Shown piece after piece: positions 46,553 to 55,511 of a stretch of 64,000 nucleotides of DNA; position 1 is the stretch's first letter, and the number at the start of each line of letters is the position of its first letter. The DNA comes from an alpha proteobacterium AAP38 (lineage in GTDB: Bacteria; Pseudomonadota; Alphaproteobacteria; Azospirillales; Azospirillaceae), in NCBI GenBank assembly GCA_001296005.1, contig LJHR01000023.1, positions 62,001-126,000 on the forward strand, written 5' to 3'. A program made the position numbers and the translations under genes. The notes below the pieces were generated by a model. The model did no database searches, had not been told where the DNA came from, and saw only the letters and a program-made list of their open reading frames with translations.

Positions 46553-49500
46553 CGGCCCCCCGCCTTTTCGGTGCGGGCCAGCCTGGCCAGCTGCTCATTG
46601 GACTTGACCAGACGGGCCGTCAGGTCGGCATTGACCTTCGCCTGCTGTGCACGATCCGCCCTGCTGGCCGCCATCTCCCCACGCAGCGCACGCAGTTCCG
46701 CCAGCTGCGCGGGATCGCTGGCGGGCTGACCCTGGCTTGCCCGCGCCGCCTGCCGATAGATCGTCTCCAACATCACGCTGTGCGGCACCGACAGCACCCG
46801 CTCACCCGGCATACCCAGGATATGCACACTGTCCCTTCCCGTGATACCGCCAGTGATGATGCCCCCGGCGGACATAGGGCGCGGGTTGGTCAGGGCATAG
46901 ATTTGCTGCGCGGCACTCGTGAACGAACTGGACAGGTTGGCCCAATCCTGCGCCCGCAGGATATCAATGGCGGCACTGTTCCCCCCCTGAAGCGCCGTGG
47001 CCAGAACATCATTGATGAAACCCCGCGCGATGCCGGAGAAATCGTTGATGCCATAGGCCTGGGCCTTGTCGATCCCGTACTGCAGGAAGTTATAGCCCGA
47101 TCCATATTTATTGCCGGCATTCACCGCGAAGTCGGTGATATCGCCGCCGGTCAGCCCCTCGATCTGTGACGCGATGGTCGATAGGGCGGTTGCCAGGGCC
47201 TTGGCCCGCGCGTCCGACGTGCTGTCGCTGCCTTTGCCACCCTGCGCCGTGATGGCACCCGTACTGGCATCGACCTGATACCAGGTGGAGGTCAATGACT
47301 TGGCCGCCTCCACACTCTTGGCCCCGGCCAGGGCCGTGCTGGCGCTGGATGCCGCCCGCATCACCGGGCTGACATAAGCCTGCAAGCCTGAATCATAGGC
47401 ACCTCTGGCCGCATCGCTGGCCGCCTGCGCCTGCATCGCGGCAATCAAGGCCGGGAACTGCGCCGTCAGGGCCGTCAGGCTGGTCACCAGCGGGCTTTGC
47501 TGATCCAGCAGGCTTTTCAGGCTGACATTCCAATCGGGCGCCCCCACCGCCTGGGCAAACACGGCATTGACCCGTTCCACCAGGGTGCGGGGATCATCGC
47601 TGCTGGTCCAATTGGCAATGGCGTGCCCGAACTGGCTGTTGATGCGGGTGGACAGCGCCTCTGCCGTCCATGTGCCGACCGCCTGGGTGACGGTCTGCCC
47701 CGCCTGCACCGCCAGCGGCGGGAAAGTGATCTGCCCGCCCAGGGCCTGGGTAAACAGGCCCTCAATGCCCTTGGTCAGCGCCAGATCGATATTGACCGAC
47801 CCGAACGCCGCCTCCACCGCCGCCGGAATGCGCCCCTGCGGATCCAGCAGGAAATTGCCGATGCTGGTGATGGCAGCACCTGCTGTGACCAGAGCCTGAC
47901 GATACTGCTCCAGCTGATCCTGCCGGAAGTTGGTCAGGGCCGTAGCAATGGCCCCCTGCCCCGTAGTCAGCGCCTCTTTCTGCGCATCGGTCAGGGTGCC
48001 GGCAACCAGTTGCGGGCGGATGGCCTCAATTGCGGTTTTCACGGCCTGCGCCGATGCCCCCGGCAAGTTCACGAATTGCTGGTACAGGCTGTTCAGCGTC
48101 GTGTTGACCGCGGTGATTTCATCAACGGTCAGGACACCATCGGCAATAGCCGCCGCAATGGCCTGCGCCGTCGGCTGACCCAGGTCGCTGGACAGCAGAT
48201 CGCGGATGCTTTTCAGGATGACAACCTGCGTATCAGCCAGATCGGCCATCCGGTCAAAGGCCGTCGCCCGGATATCGGCCACTGTGGCTACCTGGGCCAG
48301 CGCCTTCTGAACGCGGTCGAAGTCATTGACATAGTTCGGGCCGGTGGCATTCATCGCCTTCGACGCCTCCAGCAGGCTGGTCCCCGCCTGGGCGATCTTT
48401 TCCGCGCTGACCTGATCGCCGGTCATGGCCACGCTGTAAAGCCGGTCAAACTCGCTCGACAGGGCGCTATACCGGTCGCCCGGCGACAGGGGCGACAGAT
48501 CGCCGGTCAGATTGGATTTGATCTGCTCACGCAGGCTGGTCGCGACATCGCGCAGGGCCTTTGCCTGGGTCCGCGCACTGTCGGCCAGCTGCTGCGCCAG
48601 ATCAATCTGCGTATCCAACTGGTCATTGATGGTGGCGGTCAGGTCGCGGATGCGGGCCTTCACCCGGTCAACGGCGGTGACTAGCCCGCCCATCATGCTC
48701 AGCTGCTGTTCGGTCAGCGTCCCAAAGAAATCGGACAGCTCCAGGGCATTGGCGCGGCGCACCTGCGCCAGGTCATATTCAGCGATCAGCGCATCCTGCA
48801 CCCGCTGATCCTGCGCCTTGGTCAGCGCCCGCAGGTCGGCGCGGGCCTGATTGCCGGTCAACCGGTCAATCACCGCCTGCACATCATCCCCGAATTCCTG
48901 CCGCAACACCGCCCGCTGCTTTTGATAGCTGGCGGTCAGGGCCTCCACGGGCTGACCCAGGCGCACCGCCTCTTGCCGCAGGCTTTCGAACTTGTCATCC
49001 AGGGCCGATACGCGCCGTGCGTAATCGCTGACAGTTTGGCCGGCGGCGATAAAGGCACTGACGCTGCTGGCCAGGGCATCCTGTTCGGCTGCCATCTGCT
49101 GCTGGCGCTTGTCGCGGGCCGCCTGCCCCCCGAACAGGGCACCGATACCCGCCCCCGCCAAGGCCCCCCACGGCCCCGCGATCAGATACCCACCCGCTGC
49201 ACCGATGCCCGCGTTGCGCGCCCGCTCGTTCGACAGGCCCAGCATCTTGCCGACACCCTGGGCAACACCGAACGCCGCCAGGGCACCGGAAACCGCCTGC
49301 CCGATGCCGGGAAGCATGGATTCGATTTCCGTGCGGAACGCCTTGTAGAATTTCTGGAGGCTCTGATCCATCGCCGATGCGATGCCGGCACGCAGGATGG
49401 ACGCGCCATCGACGCTGCCATCTGCAATGGCCTTTTGCACCAACTGGCTGAATTGCTGGGCTTCGCCAGCATAGATATTGCCATTGGCGATGTCGCCTGC

Positions 49501-51555
49501 GCCCTTGATGGCGCCGGCGCGCCGTCCGTACAGCTCGTTGATGCGGGTCAGGTCCTCGATCTCTCCGCGCCGGATGGCGGCAGCGACCACGCCCTGCCGC
49601 TCCACCTCATTCGCGGCAAGGGCACGCGTGGTATTCAGATCGATGATGGCCCGCTGTGCCTGATAGGTGCCTTCCCGTTCCAGCAAGGCGATGCGGTTGC
49701 GATCCTCCATGGCTGCTGTTTCGGCTGACAGGCCCGCGATACGCTGCTGACGCGCACGTTCGGCATCATTGGCGGCCTGTTCCATCGCAACGGCGCCAGC
49801 GGTCTCCAACTGCGCGATCTTGCCGAAAATCTCTGTCTTCTGCGGATCGGAAAGGCCTTTTCGACCCAGCAGATCATTCAGCTTCTCAATCTGCGCAGAG
49901 AATGGCCGATAGGCCTTTTCCGCCTCCGACACCCCACCGGCCTGTTCAGCCAGGAAGCGGTTCACATCATCGATTTCATCCTTGAACGCCCGCGTGGCGC
50001 TGGTGATGTCTTTGAGACCGAATGCACCCTTGCGCACCGACTCCAGATCGAAACGCTTGGCCGCCAGATCACCAGCTTCGGCTGTCAACCGGGTGACCTC
50101 CGCCAGTTCCTGCGCTGAAACCACGCCATCCGCAGCGGCACGTCTGTAGGCGGCCTGATAGACCTTGGTTTCAGCGGTGTTGATGGCCTGCTGGCGGGCA
50201 AGGTCGCGCAACGCGCCCTCTCCCTGCCGGGCCGCCTCGACCCACGCCCGCTCACCAGCAAGGTCCATCAGCGCTTCTTGGTATCCACCCGCCGCCCGAC
50301 CAGCGTCGTTGGCAGCCCGATAGTTTTTCACCAACCCCTGTTCCAACAGGGACAGGAAGGTTTTGGCCTGGGTGGACTGCCGATCAAGGTCAGTGATGGC
50401 AGACGCCGTATCGATCAGCTTCCGCCCAGCCTCCTCACCCGCCTTGCCAAACTTGGAAATCAGGTCGGTCGCACCGACAAAATCACCACTTTCGCGCAAT
50501 TCCCGAATACGCAGGCCCAGCTGCACAACGGGATCATTGGCCAACGCCGGTGTCTGCCGAATATCGAACTCAGGACGGCCGAACTTGACGATGTTTGCCG
50601 CCGAAAGGGGCACGCTGCCCGCCGTCGTCTGAAACTCCTGGGCAGCCAAGGCCGACTGCACCAGATCATCAAATGCAGCTTTCTGCTTATTCAGCTTTTC
50701 GGTTGTCTCGACCAGCGATGCGGACAGCTTTAGGCGCGTCAGGACCTGCTGCGCCTCACCGGCCTGATTATACTTCGAAATCAGGTCCTGAAGGCTGCTG
50801 GCCTGCTCATCAATCGTCCGGGTCAAGGGGCCCATGACCTTATCCAGCGCGGATGTCTCATTGGTCATCTTTTCAGCCGCACCGGCGGAGGTGAGCATGT
50901 ATCCGCCCATTGCCGCAAAAGCGACAATCGCACCCGCCACCGCCCCTCCTGGGCCGAAAATGCCAAGAAACTGCGGCAACTGCTGCCCAATCGCAATGAA
51001 GCCATTGGTCCCCGCAGTGAGCTGCACGATCATGTCCTGCAACTGCATGCCGCCCTGGCCAATAGCCTGAGAAAACCTGCCCATCTTACCGGTTGCCTGT
51101 TCATTGGCAGCAGCCATCGCAGTCGTTGCCTGACTTGCCAGGACATATTGATTCCGGGTCGCCTCCGCCTGTCGCTGCGCTCGCGCAATCTGGTTGTCGC
51201 GGTTAACCGCCGCGCGCCGGGCCAACTCTTCCGCCCGCTCCGCCGTGATCAATCCCAGCTGCTGTTCACGGCGCAGGACTGCCAGTTCAGAGGCGTACTG
51301 CCGGTTGGAACGGGCCAACTGCGCCGTCAGGCGGTCATTCTCATCATAGCGGCGGCTGATCTGCTCCAGGGTCGGCCCCATGCGCCGCACCTGCTCTTCC
51401 GTCGCCCGCGTCGCCTGGGCCAGTTCCTGCCCGGCCTGCGCCCCACGTTCGGCGGCATCGGCCATGGCATCCAGGGCATTGGCATCCTGCTGCGCCGCGC
51501 CGGCAATATTGCTTTCATAGCTGGCGCGATAACTGGCTTGGGTAATACTGGCCAT
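46549..51555 (-). CDS. tail length tape measure protein
   Basis: 1668 residues, the largest gene in the prophage. It begins with a long coiled coil (about 20-170), followed by hydrophobic helices (GIFGPGGAVAGAIVAFAAMGGYML and later AAGGYLIAGPWGALAGAGIGALFGG). It continues with alanine/glutamine-rich helical stretches to a basic end. This composition and the position behind the tail chaperones identify it. By the usual relation of about 0.15 nm per residue, the tail would be near 250 nm, an inference only. It also guides DNA entry through the envelope. Confidence 0.93.
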   Translation of the reverse strand: MASITQASYRASYESNIAGAAQQDANALDAMADAAERGAQAGQELAQATRATEEQVRRMGPTLEQISRRYDENDRLTAQLARSNRQYASELAVLRREQQLGLITAERAEELARRAAVNRDNQIARAQRQAEATRNQYVLASQATTAMAAANEQATGKMGRFSQAIGQGGMQLQDMIVQLTAGTNGFIAIGQQLPQFLGIFGPGGAVAGAIVAFAAMGGYMLTSAGAAEKMTNETSALDKVMGPLTRTIDEQASSLQDLISKYNQAGEAQQVLTRLKLSASLVETTEKLNKQKAAFDDLVQSALAAQEFQTTAGSVPLSAANIVKFGRPEFDIRQTPALANDPVVQLGLRIRELRESGDFVGATDLISKFGKAGEEAGRKLIDTASAITDLDRQSTQAKTFLSLLEQGLVKNYRAANDAGRAAGGYQEALMDLAGERAWVEAARQGEGALRDLARQQAINTAETKVYQAAYRRAAADGVVSAQELAEVTRLTAEAGDLAAKRFDLESVRKGAFGLKDITSATRAFKDEIDDVNRFLAEQAGGVSEAEKAYRPFSAQIEKLNDLLGRKGLSDPQKTEIFGKIAQLETAGAVAMEQAANDAERARQQRIAGLSAETAAMEDRNRIALLEREGTYQAQRAIIDLNTTRALAANEVERQGVVAAAIRRGEIEDLTRINELYGRRAGAIKGAGDIANGNIYAGEAQQFSQLVQKAIADGSVDGASILRAGIASAMDQSLQKFYKAFRTEIESMLPGIGQAVSGALAAFGVAQGVGKMLGLSNERARNAGIGAAGGYLIAGPWGALAGAGIGALFGGQAARDKRQQQMAAEQDALASSVSAFIAAGQTVSDYARRVSALDDKFESLRQEAVRLGQPVEALTASYQKQRAVLRQEFGDDVQAVIDRLTGNQARADLRALTKAQDQRVQDALIAEYDLAQVRRANALELSDFFGTLTEQQLSMMGGLVTAVDRVKARIRDLTATINDQLDTQIDLAQQLADSARTQAKALRDVATSLREQIKSNLTGDLSPLSPGDRYSALSSEFDRLYSVAMTGDQVSAEKIAQAGTSLLEASKAMNATGPNYVNDFDRVQKALAQVATVADIRATAFDRMADLADTQVVILKSIRDLLSSDLGQPTAQAIAAAIADGVLTVDEITAVNTTLNSLYQQFVNLPGASAQAVKTAIEAIRPQLVAGTLTDAQKEALTTGQGAIATALTNFRQDQLEQYRQALVTAGAAITSIGNFLLDPQGRIPAAVEAAFGSVNIDLALTKGIEGLFTQALGGQITFPPLAVQAGQTVTQAVGTWTAEALSTRINSQFGHAIANWTSSDDPRTLVERVNAVFAQAVGAPDWNVSLKSLLDQQSPLVTSLTALTAQFPALIAAMQAQAASDAARGAYDSGLQAYVSPVMRAASSASTALAGAKSVEAAKSLTSTWYQVDASTGAITAQGGKGSDSTSDARAKALATALSTIASQIEGLTGGDITDFAVNAGNKYGSGYNFLQYGIDKAQAYGINDFSGIARGFINDVLATALQGGNSAAIDILRAQDWANLSSSFTSAAQQIYALTNPRPMSAGGIITGGITGRDSVHILGMPGERVLSVPHSVMLETIYRQAARASQGQPASDPAQLAELRALRGEMAASRADRAQQAKVNADLTARLVKSNEQLARLARTEKAGGR

Positions 51556-51558
51556 CGC

Positions 51559-52362
51559 TCACCTCGGACTGATGACAAGGGCGGGAGACTGCACACGCTG
51601 ACCGGACCGGCTTCCGCGCTTCACAACGGGCTGTCCGGGAAAACTGACGCTGTAGATCCGGCGGGCCTCAACCGAAGCACCAAACCGCTTGCTGATTTCG
51701 CGGGCCGCATCTTCGAACAAGCCAGGCGCCACGTTGAATTTTAATGGCGCCTTTCCATCCATCTGCACATCAACCCGGCGGCTGTAGGGCTGTCGGTTAA
51801 AGATAATGATTTCGGTCACATCTCCGCCGATTTTGGCGAAATTCACCTGATCTGCCGGCACCATACGCCCGCCCACCGCCTTGCCATCCTGGCCGGTGAA
51901 CCGCCCACGCCAGTCACGCCCCGGCCCCGTCAGGCTGACGCCGCCACCCGTAAAAAAGGCAAAGACAAAACTGTCCTTGTAGCGCCCGCTTTTGGCTGGG
52001 GATCGTGCCTTCAGAAAGGACAGGGCGAACTGCGCCGCAACATTCAGGCTGCCAAACAGATAGGTGATCTGACCATCGGGCTTCACACGCTCCTCTGGCT
52101 CACCTTCACGGCCATCCACAAACACGCGATAGGTCGGGCTGGCCCGACCACTGCGTACCAGTTCCGCCACGCCTTGCCGCGCCGCCCTGGCCAGGGCCGC
52201 AGAGCGGGCCTGAGGCGATAACGCCTGATCAATGAAGACATCAACCGTGCGGCGGATTTCAGCGGCTGCGGACAACGCATGCTCCATAAAGAAGGCCGCC
52301 ACGGCGATGCCGGGCGGCCTATCGATTGAATGATCAAGGTCTGTTACGCTCGCGGCTTTCAT
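51559..52362 (-). CDS. phage tail-region protein of unknown function
   Basis: 267 residues (242 if the ATG at 52287 is used, which would leave room for a promoter for the divergent gene). Features: SAAAEIRRTVDVFIDQAL, YRVFVDGREGEPEERVKPDGQITYLFGSL, then SGRYKDSFVFAFF and NRQPYSRRVDVQ, resembling head-tail or minor tail proteins that carry a tail-completion fold. It lies between the chaperone pair and the tape measure gene, where lambda has none. I do not recognise the family with confidence. Confidence 0.7.
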   Translation of the reverse strand: MKAASVTDLDHSIDRPPGIAVAAFFMEHALSAAAEIRRTVDVFIDQALSPQARSAALARAARQGVAELVRSGRASPTYRVFVDGREGEPEERVKPDGQITYLFGSLNVAAQFALSFLKARSPAKSGRYKDSFVFAFFTGGGVSLTGPGRDWRGRFTGQDGKAVGGRMVPADQVNFAKIGGDVTEIIIFNRQPYSRRVDVQMDGKAPLKFNVAPGLFEDAAREISKRFGASVEARRIYSVSFPGQPVVKRGSRSGQRVQSPALVISPR

Positions 52363-52380
52363 TTCAACAGGGAGTGACCC

Positions 52381-52845
52381 ATGTCGAACGAAGGCGTTGC
52401 GGGCTTCATTGCCGCGATTGGTTGGCTTACCGCCATCCTCGGGGCAATCGCTGCACTCTTACTGTTTCTTTCCCCCGCAGCATCAGGATTGATTGCGGCC
52501 ATTACGCTGGCCGGCGGCATCAGCGCTGGAATAACAATGGTTGGCTTTGGCCGCATCATCCTTTTACTAACGCAGATACAGGCCGGACTTCACATTCAGC
52601 GCAATACCATTCATCAACCCTCAACACTGCCTTCGGTAAACCTTTGGGAAAAATCCCAAACTGCCAGTGCTGAGGCTCCGCAGACGGCCAAACCAACACC
52701 CAGAAAGGAAAACCACTGGTTTATCCACTGCGGTCGCCGTGTGGAAGTAAGCGCAGATGGAAGGGCCATGGTGGACGGCATGAAGTTTAGTGATACTGAC
52801 ACCGCAAAGGCTTTTCTGAATGAACAGTACCCAGGCCGCGCTTAA
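52381..52845 (+). CDS. plus-strand membrane protein inside the tail operon (moron candidate)
   Basis: 154 residues. Two membrane helices (GFIAAIGWLTAILGAIAALLLFL and LIAAITLAGGISAGITMVGFG) are followed by a soluble part ending FIHCGRRVEVSADGRAMVDGMKFSDTDTAKAFL. Base composition is less GC-rich than its neighbours. It faces against the late genes, starts 18 bases from the next minus-strand start and overlaps the GT frame by 4 bases at its end. This is typical of a moron expressed from the prophage, such as a lysogenic conversion or exclusion protein. Its function is unknown. Confidence 0.75.
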   Translation: MSNEGVAGFIAAIGWLTAILGAIAALLLFLSPAASGLIAAITLAGGISAGITMVGFGRIILLLTQIQAGLHIQRNTIHQPSTLPSVNLWEKSQTASAEAPQTAKPTPRKENHWFIHCGRRVEVSADGRAMVDGMKFSDTDTAKAFLNEQYPGRA

Positions 52846-53213
52846 CCCGCCGCCTGCGGTCCGGCCCGCTCCACCCACCAAGCCCGGTAAACCCCATCCA
52901 TGGCCTGAATGCCATGGTCCAACAACTCTGCTGCCTCTGCATCCATGGCGTGATCGGCGGCCCAGGCCCTGACGACAGACCATGGAATGCCAGCGGGATG
53001 GGATGGCCCCATGCCGCCAGCGATCCATTGCCGATCATCATCCAGCCGGTGCCAGGCCCTCCATATCCAGCGCCATTCCGGGGCCACCAGGGCCGTCACG
53101 GTTTCAGCCTGGGCAGCATAGGCGGCGGCTTCGGGGTCCTCTTCCGCCACCTCCGCCAACCAGCTGCTGGTCGCCCTGCGCCCGTCCAGATCGGCGCGCA
53201 GGGCGTCTGTCAG
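52842..53213 (-). CDS. T frame of the tail assembly chaperone, reached by -1 frameshift (GT extension)
   Basis: 123 codons read after a -1 slip at 53219-53213 from the G frame. The frame has no ATG near its beginning and no ribosome-binding site, only an internal TTG at 53159, so frameshifting is the natural way in. The product starts LTDALRADLDGRRATSSWLAEV and contains WRWIWRAWHRLDDDRQW, resembling DUF1799-type tail proteins. The combined GT protein (about 262 residues) would bind both the tape measure (T part) and the tail tube protein, as in lambda. Confidence 0.85.
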   Translation of the reverse strand: MTDALRADLDGRRATSSWLAEVAEEDPEAAAYAAQAETVTALVAPEWRWIWRAWHRLDDDRQWIAGGMGPSHPAGIPWSVVRAWAADHAMDAEAAELLDHGIQAMDGVYRAWWVERAGPQAAG

Positions 53214-53219
53214 TTTTTT
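53172..53219 (-). promoter_or_regulatory. programmed -1 frameshift signal
   Basis: Slippery heptamer A-AAA-AAC (53219-53213) in the G reading frame (GCA AAA AAC TGA) is followed by a 7-nt spacer (53212-53206). Then comes a perfect 10-bp stem, CGCCCTGCGC (53205-53196) with GCGCAGGGCG (53181-53172), around a 14-nt loop that can pair further. Spacer and stem match the optimum for -1 slippage, and the new frame stays open for 123 codons. Confidence 0.92.
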
Positions 53220-53629
53220 GCGGCGGTCTCCTTGGCCTCATCCTGCATCTGGCCGATGCTAGCCACCGCCGCCACGCACAGATTGAACAGGGGCAGGTAA
53301 TCGGGCTGGCGGATCAGGTCGCAGAACCGCTCAAAATCGATGGGCTGCCCCTGTTCATCCTCCAGTCCCCGGATATCCTTGAACAGCAGCGTGCTGTACA
53401 GGTCGATATCAACGGCGCGGGCCACCGCCGTCGGAATGCGCGATGCATTGCCGCCATAGTTCTGCGCGATCTTGCCAACACGGCGGGCCAGCGCGTCGCG
53501 GAAGGCATCGGTATGCCCCAAGGTGCGCAGAAAGGCATCCTTGTCCGGATCATCTTCCAGGTGCAGGCGCACCCAATCACCCTCATTCACTTTTGCCGCG
53601 TCGCGCTTGGCACTGACGATGGAGGCCAT
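53210..53629 (-). CDS. tail assembly chaperone (lambda G-like)
   Basis: 139 residues from the ATG at 53629 (two codons earlier an ATG at 53635 also exists; AAGGGATGA precedes both). It has VNEGDWVRLHLEDDPDKDAF near the start, a long helical middle, and PDYLPLFNLCVAAVASIGQM near the end, consistent with a helical tail chaperone. It ends AAKN-stop at the slippery site, so most ribosomes stop here and a minority read on into the T frame. The gene follows the tail tube gene, exactly where lambda keeps G. Confidence 0.88.
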   Translation of the reverse strand: MASIVSAKRDAAKVNEGDWVRLHLEDDPDKDAFLRTLGHTDAFRDALARRVGKIAQNYGGNASRIPTAVARAVDIDLYSTLLFKDIRGLEDEQGQPIDFERFCDLIRQPDYLPLFNLCVAAVASIGQMQDEAKETAAKN

Positions 53630-53660
53630 GATCATTCATCCCTTGGTCGTTGGTCGCTTC

Positions 53661-53714
53661 GCGATGCGGACGGGGGCCGACCAAACCCCCGCCCCGGCTC
53701 GCGCGAACCGCATC
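53661..53714. repeat. nested inverted repeats between tail tube and chaperone genes
   Basis: GCGATGCGG (53661-53669) and CCGCATCGC (53706-53714) are perfect 9-bp complements; inside them CGGGGG (53671-53676) and CCCCCG (53686-53691) pair as well. The structure follows the tail tube stop, is not followed by a T-run, and may be an RNA stabiliser or attenuator that sets the high tube-to-chaperone ratio. Confidence 0.55.
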
Positions 53715-53757
53715 GCCGCCTTCCGGCAGCTGGCTTCCCGTTGGTCGCGGGGTCCCG

Positions 53758-55227
53758 TCAGGCCTCAAAATATTCGAAGCGGTCCACAATCATGTGCGCA
53801 TTGGTCAGGGGATCGACGCTGGCCTGAAGGGTCAGGGGCAGTGTCACATCCTGGTTCTTGCCACCGGCATTGGGGCTGCCATCGGTGATGGTCAGGCGCG
53901 GCCAGCCATAGATCATGGCCTGGGCACCCTTGGTCACGCGGTAACTGGCATTGGTGACCGTCCCGGCCAGCATCTTGGAATACAGCGCCGTGCTGCCGAA
54001 ATAGGTCTCCAGATTGACCGTCACGGCACATTCGCCGCTGCCGATACTGACCGATGTCACGCTGTCGGCGGCATCGATCATGCGCAGGTTGTTGTTGAGC
54101 GTGAAACTGGCCGACCGCACCCAGTTCGGGCTGGTCAGGGCCACGCCATTCTCCGCGATGCGGCCAACATTGGCGCTGGCCGCCATGATCGGATAGGCGG
54201 CGATGGACGGCGCATCATCCGGAACGCTGTCCAGACTGGTGGTGCTGACCGTACCGGTCAGGCCCATATAGTCAAAACTGCCAGCGATCTTCTGCTTGGA
54301 CTGAACCTGCTGTTGCCACTGGTTCACGGCCATCGATTCATTGACGACGTAGCCAGGCGTGCCCTGGCCCATGAACCCACGCTCAAAGGTCAGGCCGATC
54401 AGCGTGGTGCCATTCTTGATCTGGTCGCCGAAAAACACGCGGATCGTCTTACCGGTGCCGCTATCGGTGGTCCACGATGCCGGCAGGTTATCCAGGGACA
54501 GCAGGTTGGCCGCCACCGCCGTAACCCGCGCCCAGGTATTCAGGGCCTCGGTCCCAAAGCGGAACGCGGATCCCGTGCCGCCAATCTTGACCCACTGACC
54601 GGGCACCAGACCCAGGGTGGTAAAATTCAGCGTGGTGCTGGCCAGACCGCCGGCCGCCGCCGTGATGTCCCCGGCCGTGCCCTGGAAGCCCACGACCTTG
54701 ACCCGCGCCGCCGCCGGCGGGGCCGCCTCTGCGGTGAAACTGGCGCTGCTGCTGACCAGGGATGTGGCACCGCCGGTGGTGACCGGAAACAGGCCGTTGT
54801 TACCGGCGGTGGCAAAGCCGCTGTTCCGCACCAGATGCCCGACTACGTAGGCCGGGCCCGTGGTGAAGGTAATGGTATTGGCCGTGGTACCGATATCGGT
54901 AATCACGCTGTCGGCGGTGCCGTCATTGTCGCGGGTCGGCGTGTCCACCCAATTGGCCTGCATGGCGCTGGCGATGTTCTCAGCCAGCAGGCTGGACGGA
55001 ACCGGATAATGCAGCTCGTAATTGATGCCGCCATTGCTGGTTTCACCCACCTTGATCGGGTCAGCATTCATGCGGTCGGCCCGCACCTCATCCGACGTGG
55101 TGAATTCCGGCTTGTAAGACAAGCTTTCGCCCGTCACCCGCATGGTCCGCATGCGGGGGGTGCCCTGGGTGGTGCCAAAGCTGTTCTGCCGCACACCCGT
55201 CAGGCGCAGGCGGTTACTGTCAGTCAT
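53758..55227 (-). CDS. phage major tail tube protein
   Basis: 489 residues. The amino end matches the Phage_tube_2 type (RMRTMRVTGESLSYKPEF, then SDEVRADRM and NGGINYELHYPV). The middle is serine/threonine/glycine-rich, possibly an inserted Ig-like or surface domain, and the end (GKNQDVTLPLTLQASVDP...MIVDRFEYFE) is typical of tube proteins. It polymerises into the tail tube around the tape measure. A strong terminator hairpin upstream (55255-55280) suggests it may have its own transcription start. It is longer than simple tube proteins of about 250 residues. Confidence 0.87.
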   Translation of the reverse strand: MTDSNRLRLTGVRQNSFGTTQGTPRMRTMRVTGESLSYKPEFTTSDEVRADRMNADPIKVGETSNGGINYELHYPVPSSLLAENIASAMQANWVDTPTRDNDGTADSVITDIGTTANTITFTTGPAYVVGHLVRNSGFATAGNNGLFPVTTGGATSLVSSSASFTAEAAPPAAARVKVVGFQGTAGDITAAAGGLASTTLNFTTLGLVPGQWVKIGGTGSAFRFGTEALNTWARVTAVAANLLSLDNLPASWTTDSGTGKTIRVFFGDQIKNGTTLIGLTFERGFMGQGTPGYVVNESMAVNQWQQQVQSKQKIAGSFDYMGLTGTVSTTSLDSVPDDAPSIAAYPIMAASANVGRIAENGVALTSPNWVRSASFTLNNNLRMIDAADSVTSVSIGSGECAVTVNLETYFGSTALYSKMLAGTVTNASYRVTKGAQAMIYGWPRLTITDGSPNAGGKNQDVTLPLTLQASVDPLTNAHMIVDRFEYFEA

Positions 55228-55254
55228 GATGGACGGCTCCTTTCAGCCGGGCAT

Positions 55255-55280
55255 GAAAAAAGCCGCCCGGTGGGGCGGCT
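55255..55280 (-). terminator. strong intrinsic terminator between head-completion and tail tube genes
   Basis: On the minus strand AGCCGCCC (55280-55273) and GGGCGGCT (55268-55261) form a perfect 8-bp stem with a 4-nt loop, followed immediately by six Ts. It is a canonical terminator inside an otherwise continuous late operon. Confidence 0.85.
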
Positions 55281-55301
55281 GTTGGTGGGGCGGAGGGCCG
55301 G

Positions 55302-55502
55302 TCAGGCGCTGGCGCTGATCTCGGCCGCCTTGCGGGCCTTGGGGGCTTGCGTCGGCGCGGTCTCGCTAGCCAAAACTTCGATCCGGCCCAGATCGACCCA
55401 GGTTTTCACCGGGACCGGCCCCACCAGATCGGCGCGGTCAACCTTGTCGCCCGGCGCAAACCGGCGGCTGGGCGTGCTGAAAGCTTCCTTCACGGTATAC
55501 AT
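55302..55502 (-). CDS. small phage protein, unknown
   Basis: 66 residues, with AAGAGGG 4 bases before the ATG. It contains a KEAFSTPSRRFAPGDKVDRADL segment and a TWVDLGRIEVL end, a short SH3-like pattern seen in small phage proteins between head completion and tail tube genes. Family not recognised. The strong ribosome-binding site and tight packing support it as coding. Confidence 0.7.
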   Translation of the reverse strand: MYTVKEAFSTPSRRFAPGDKVDRADLVGPVPVKTWVDLGRIEVLASETAPTQAPKARKAAEISASA

Positions 55503-55511
55503 GGGACCCTC

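Noticed and set aside
44774-46729. 651-codon open frame antisense to the tail tip gene
   Set aside because: Codon-bias shadow; its translation shows no motif, and the minus-strand gene fits the tail operon with ATGA overlaps.
52842-53159. Separate gene starting at the TTG at 53159
   Set aside because: There is no ribosome-binding site, and the frame is continuous with a -1 shift from the upstream slippery heptamer, so it is better read as the GT extension.
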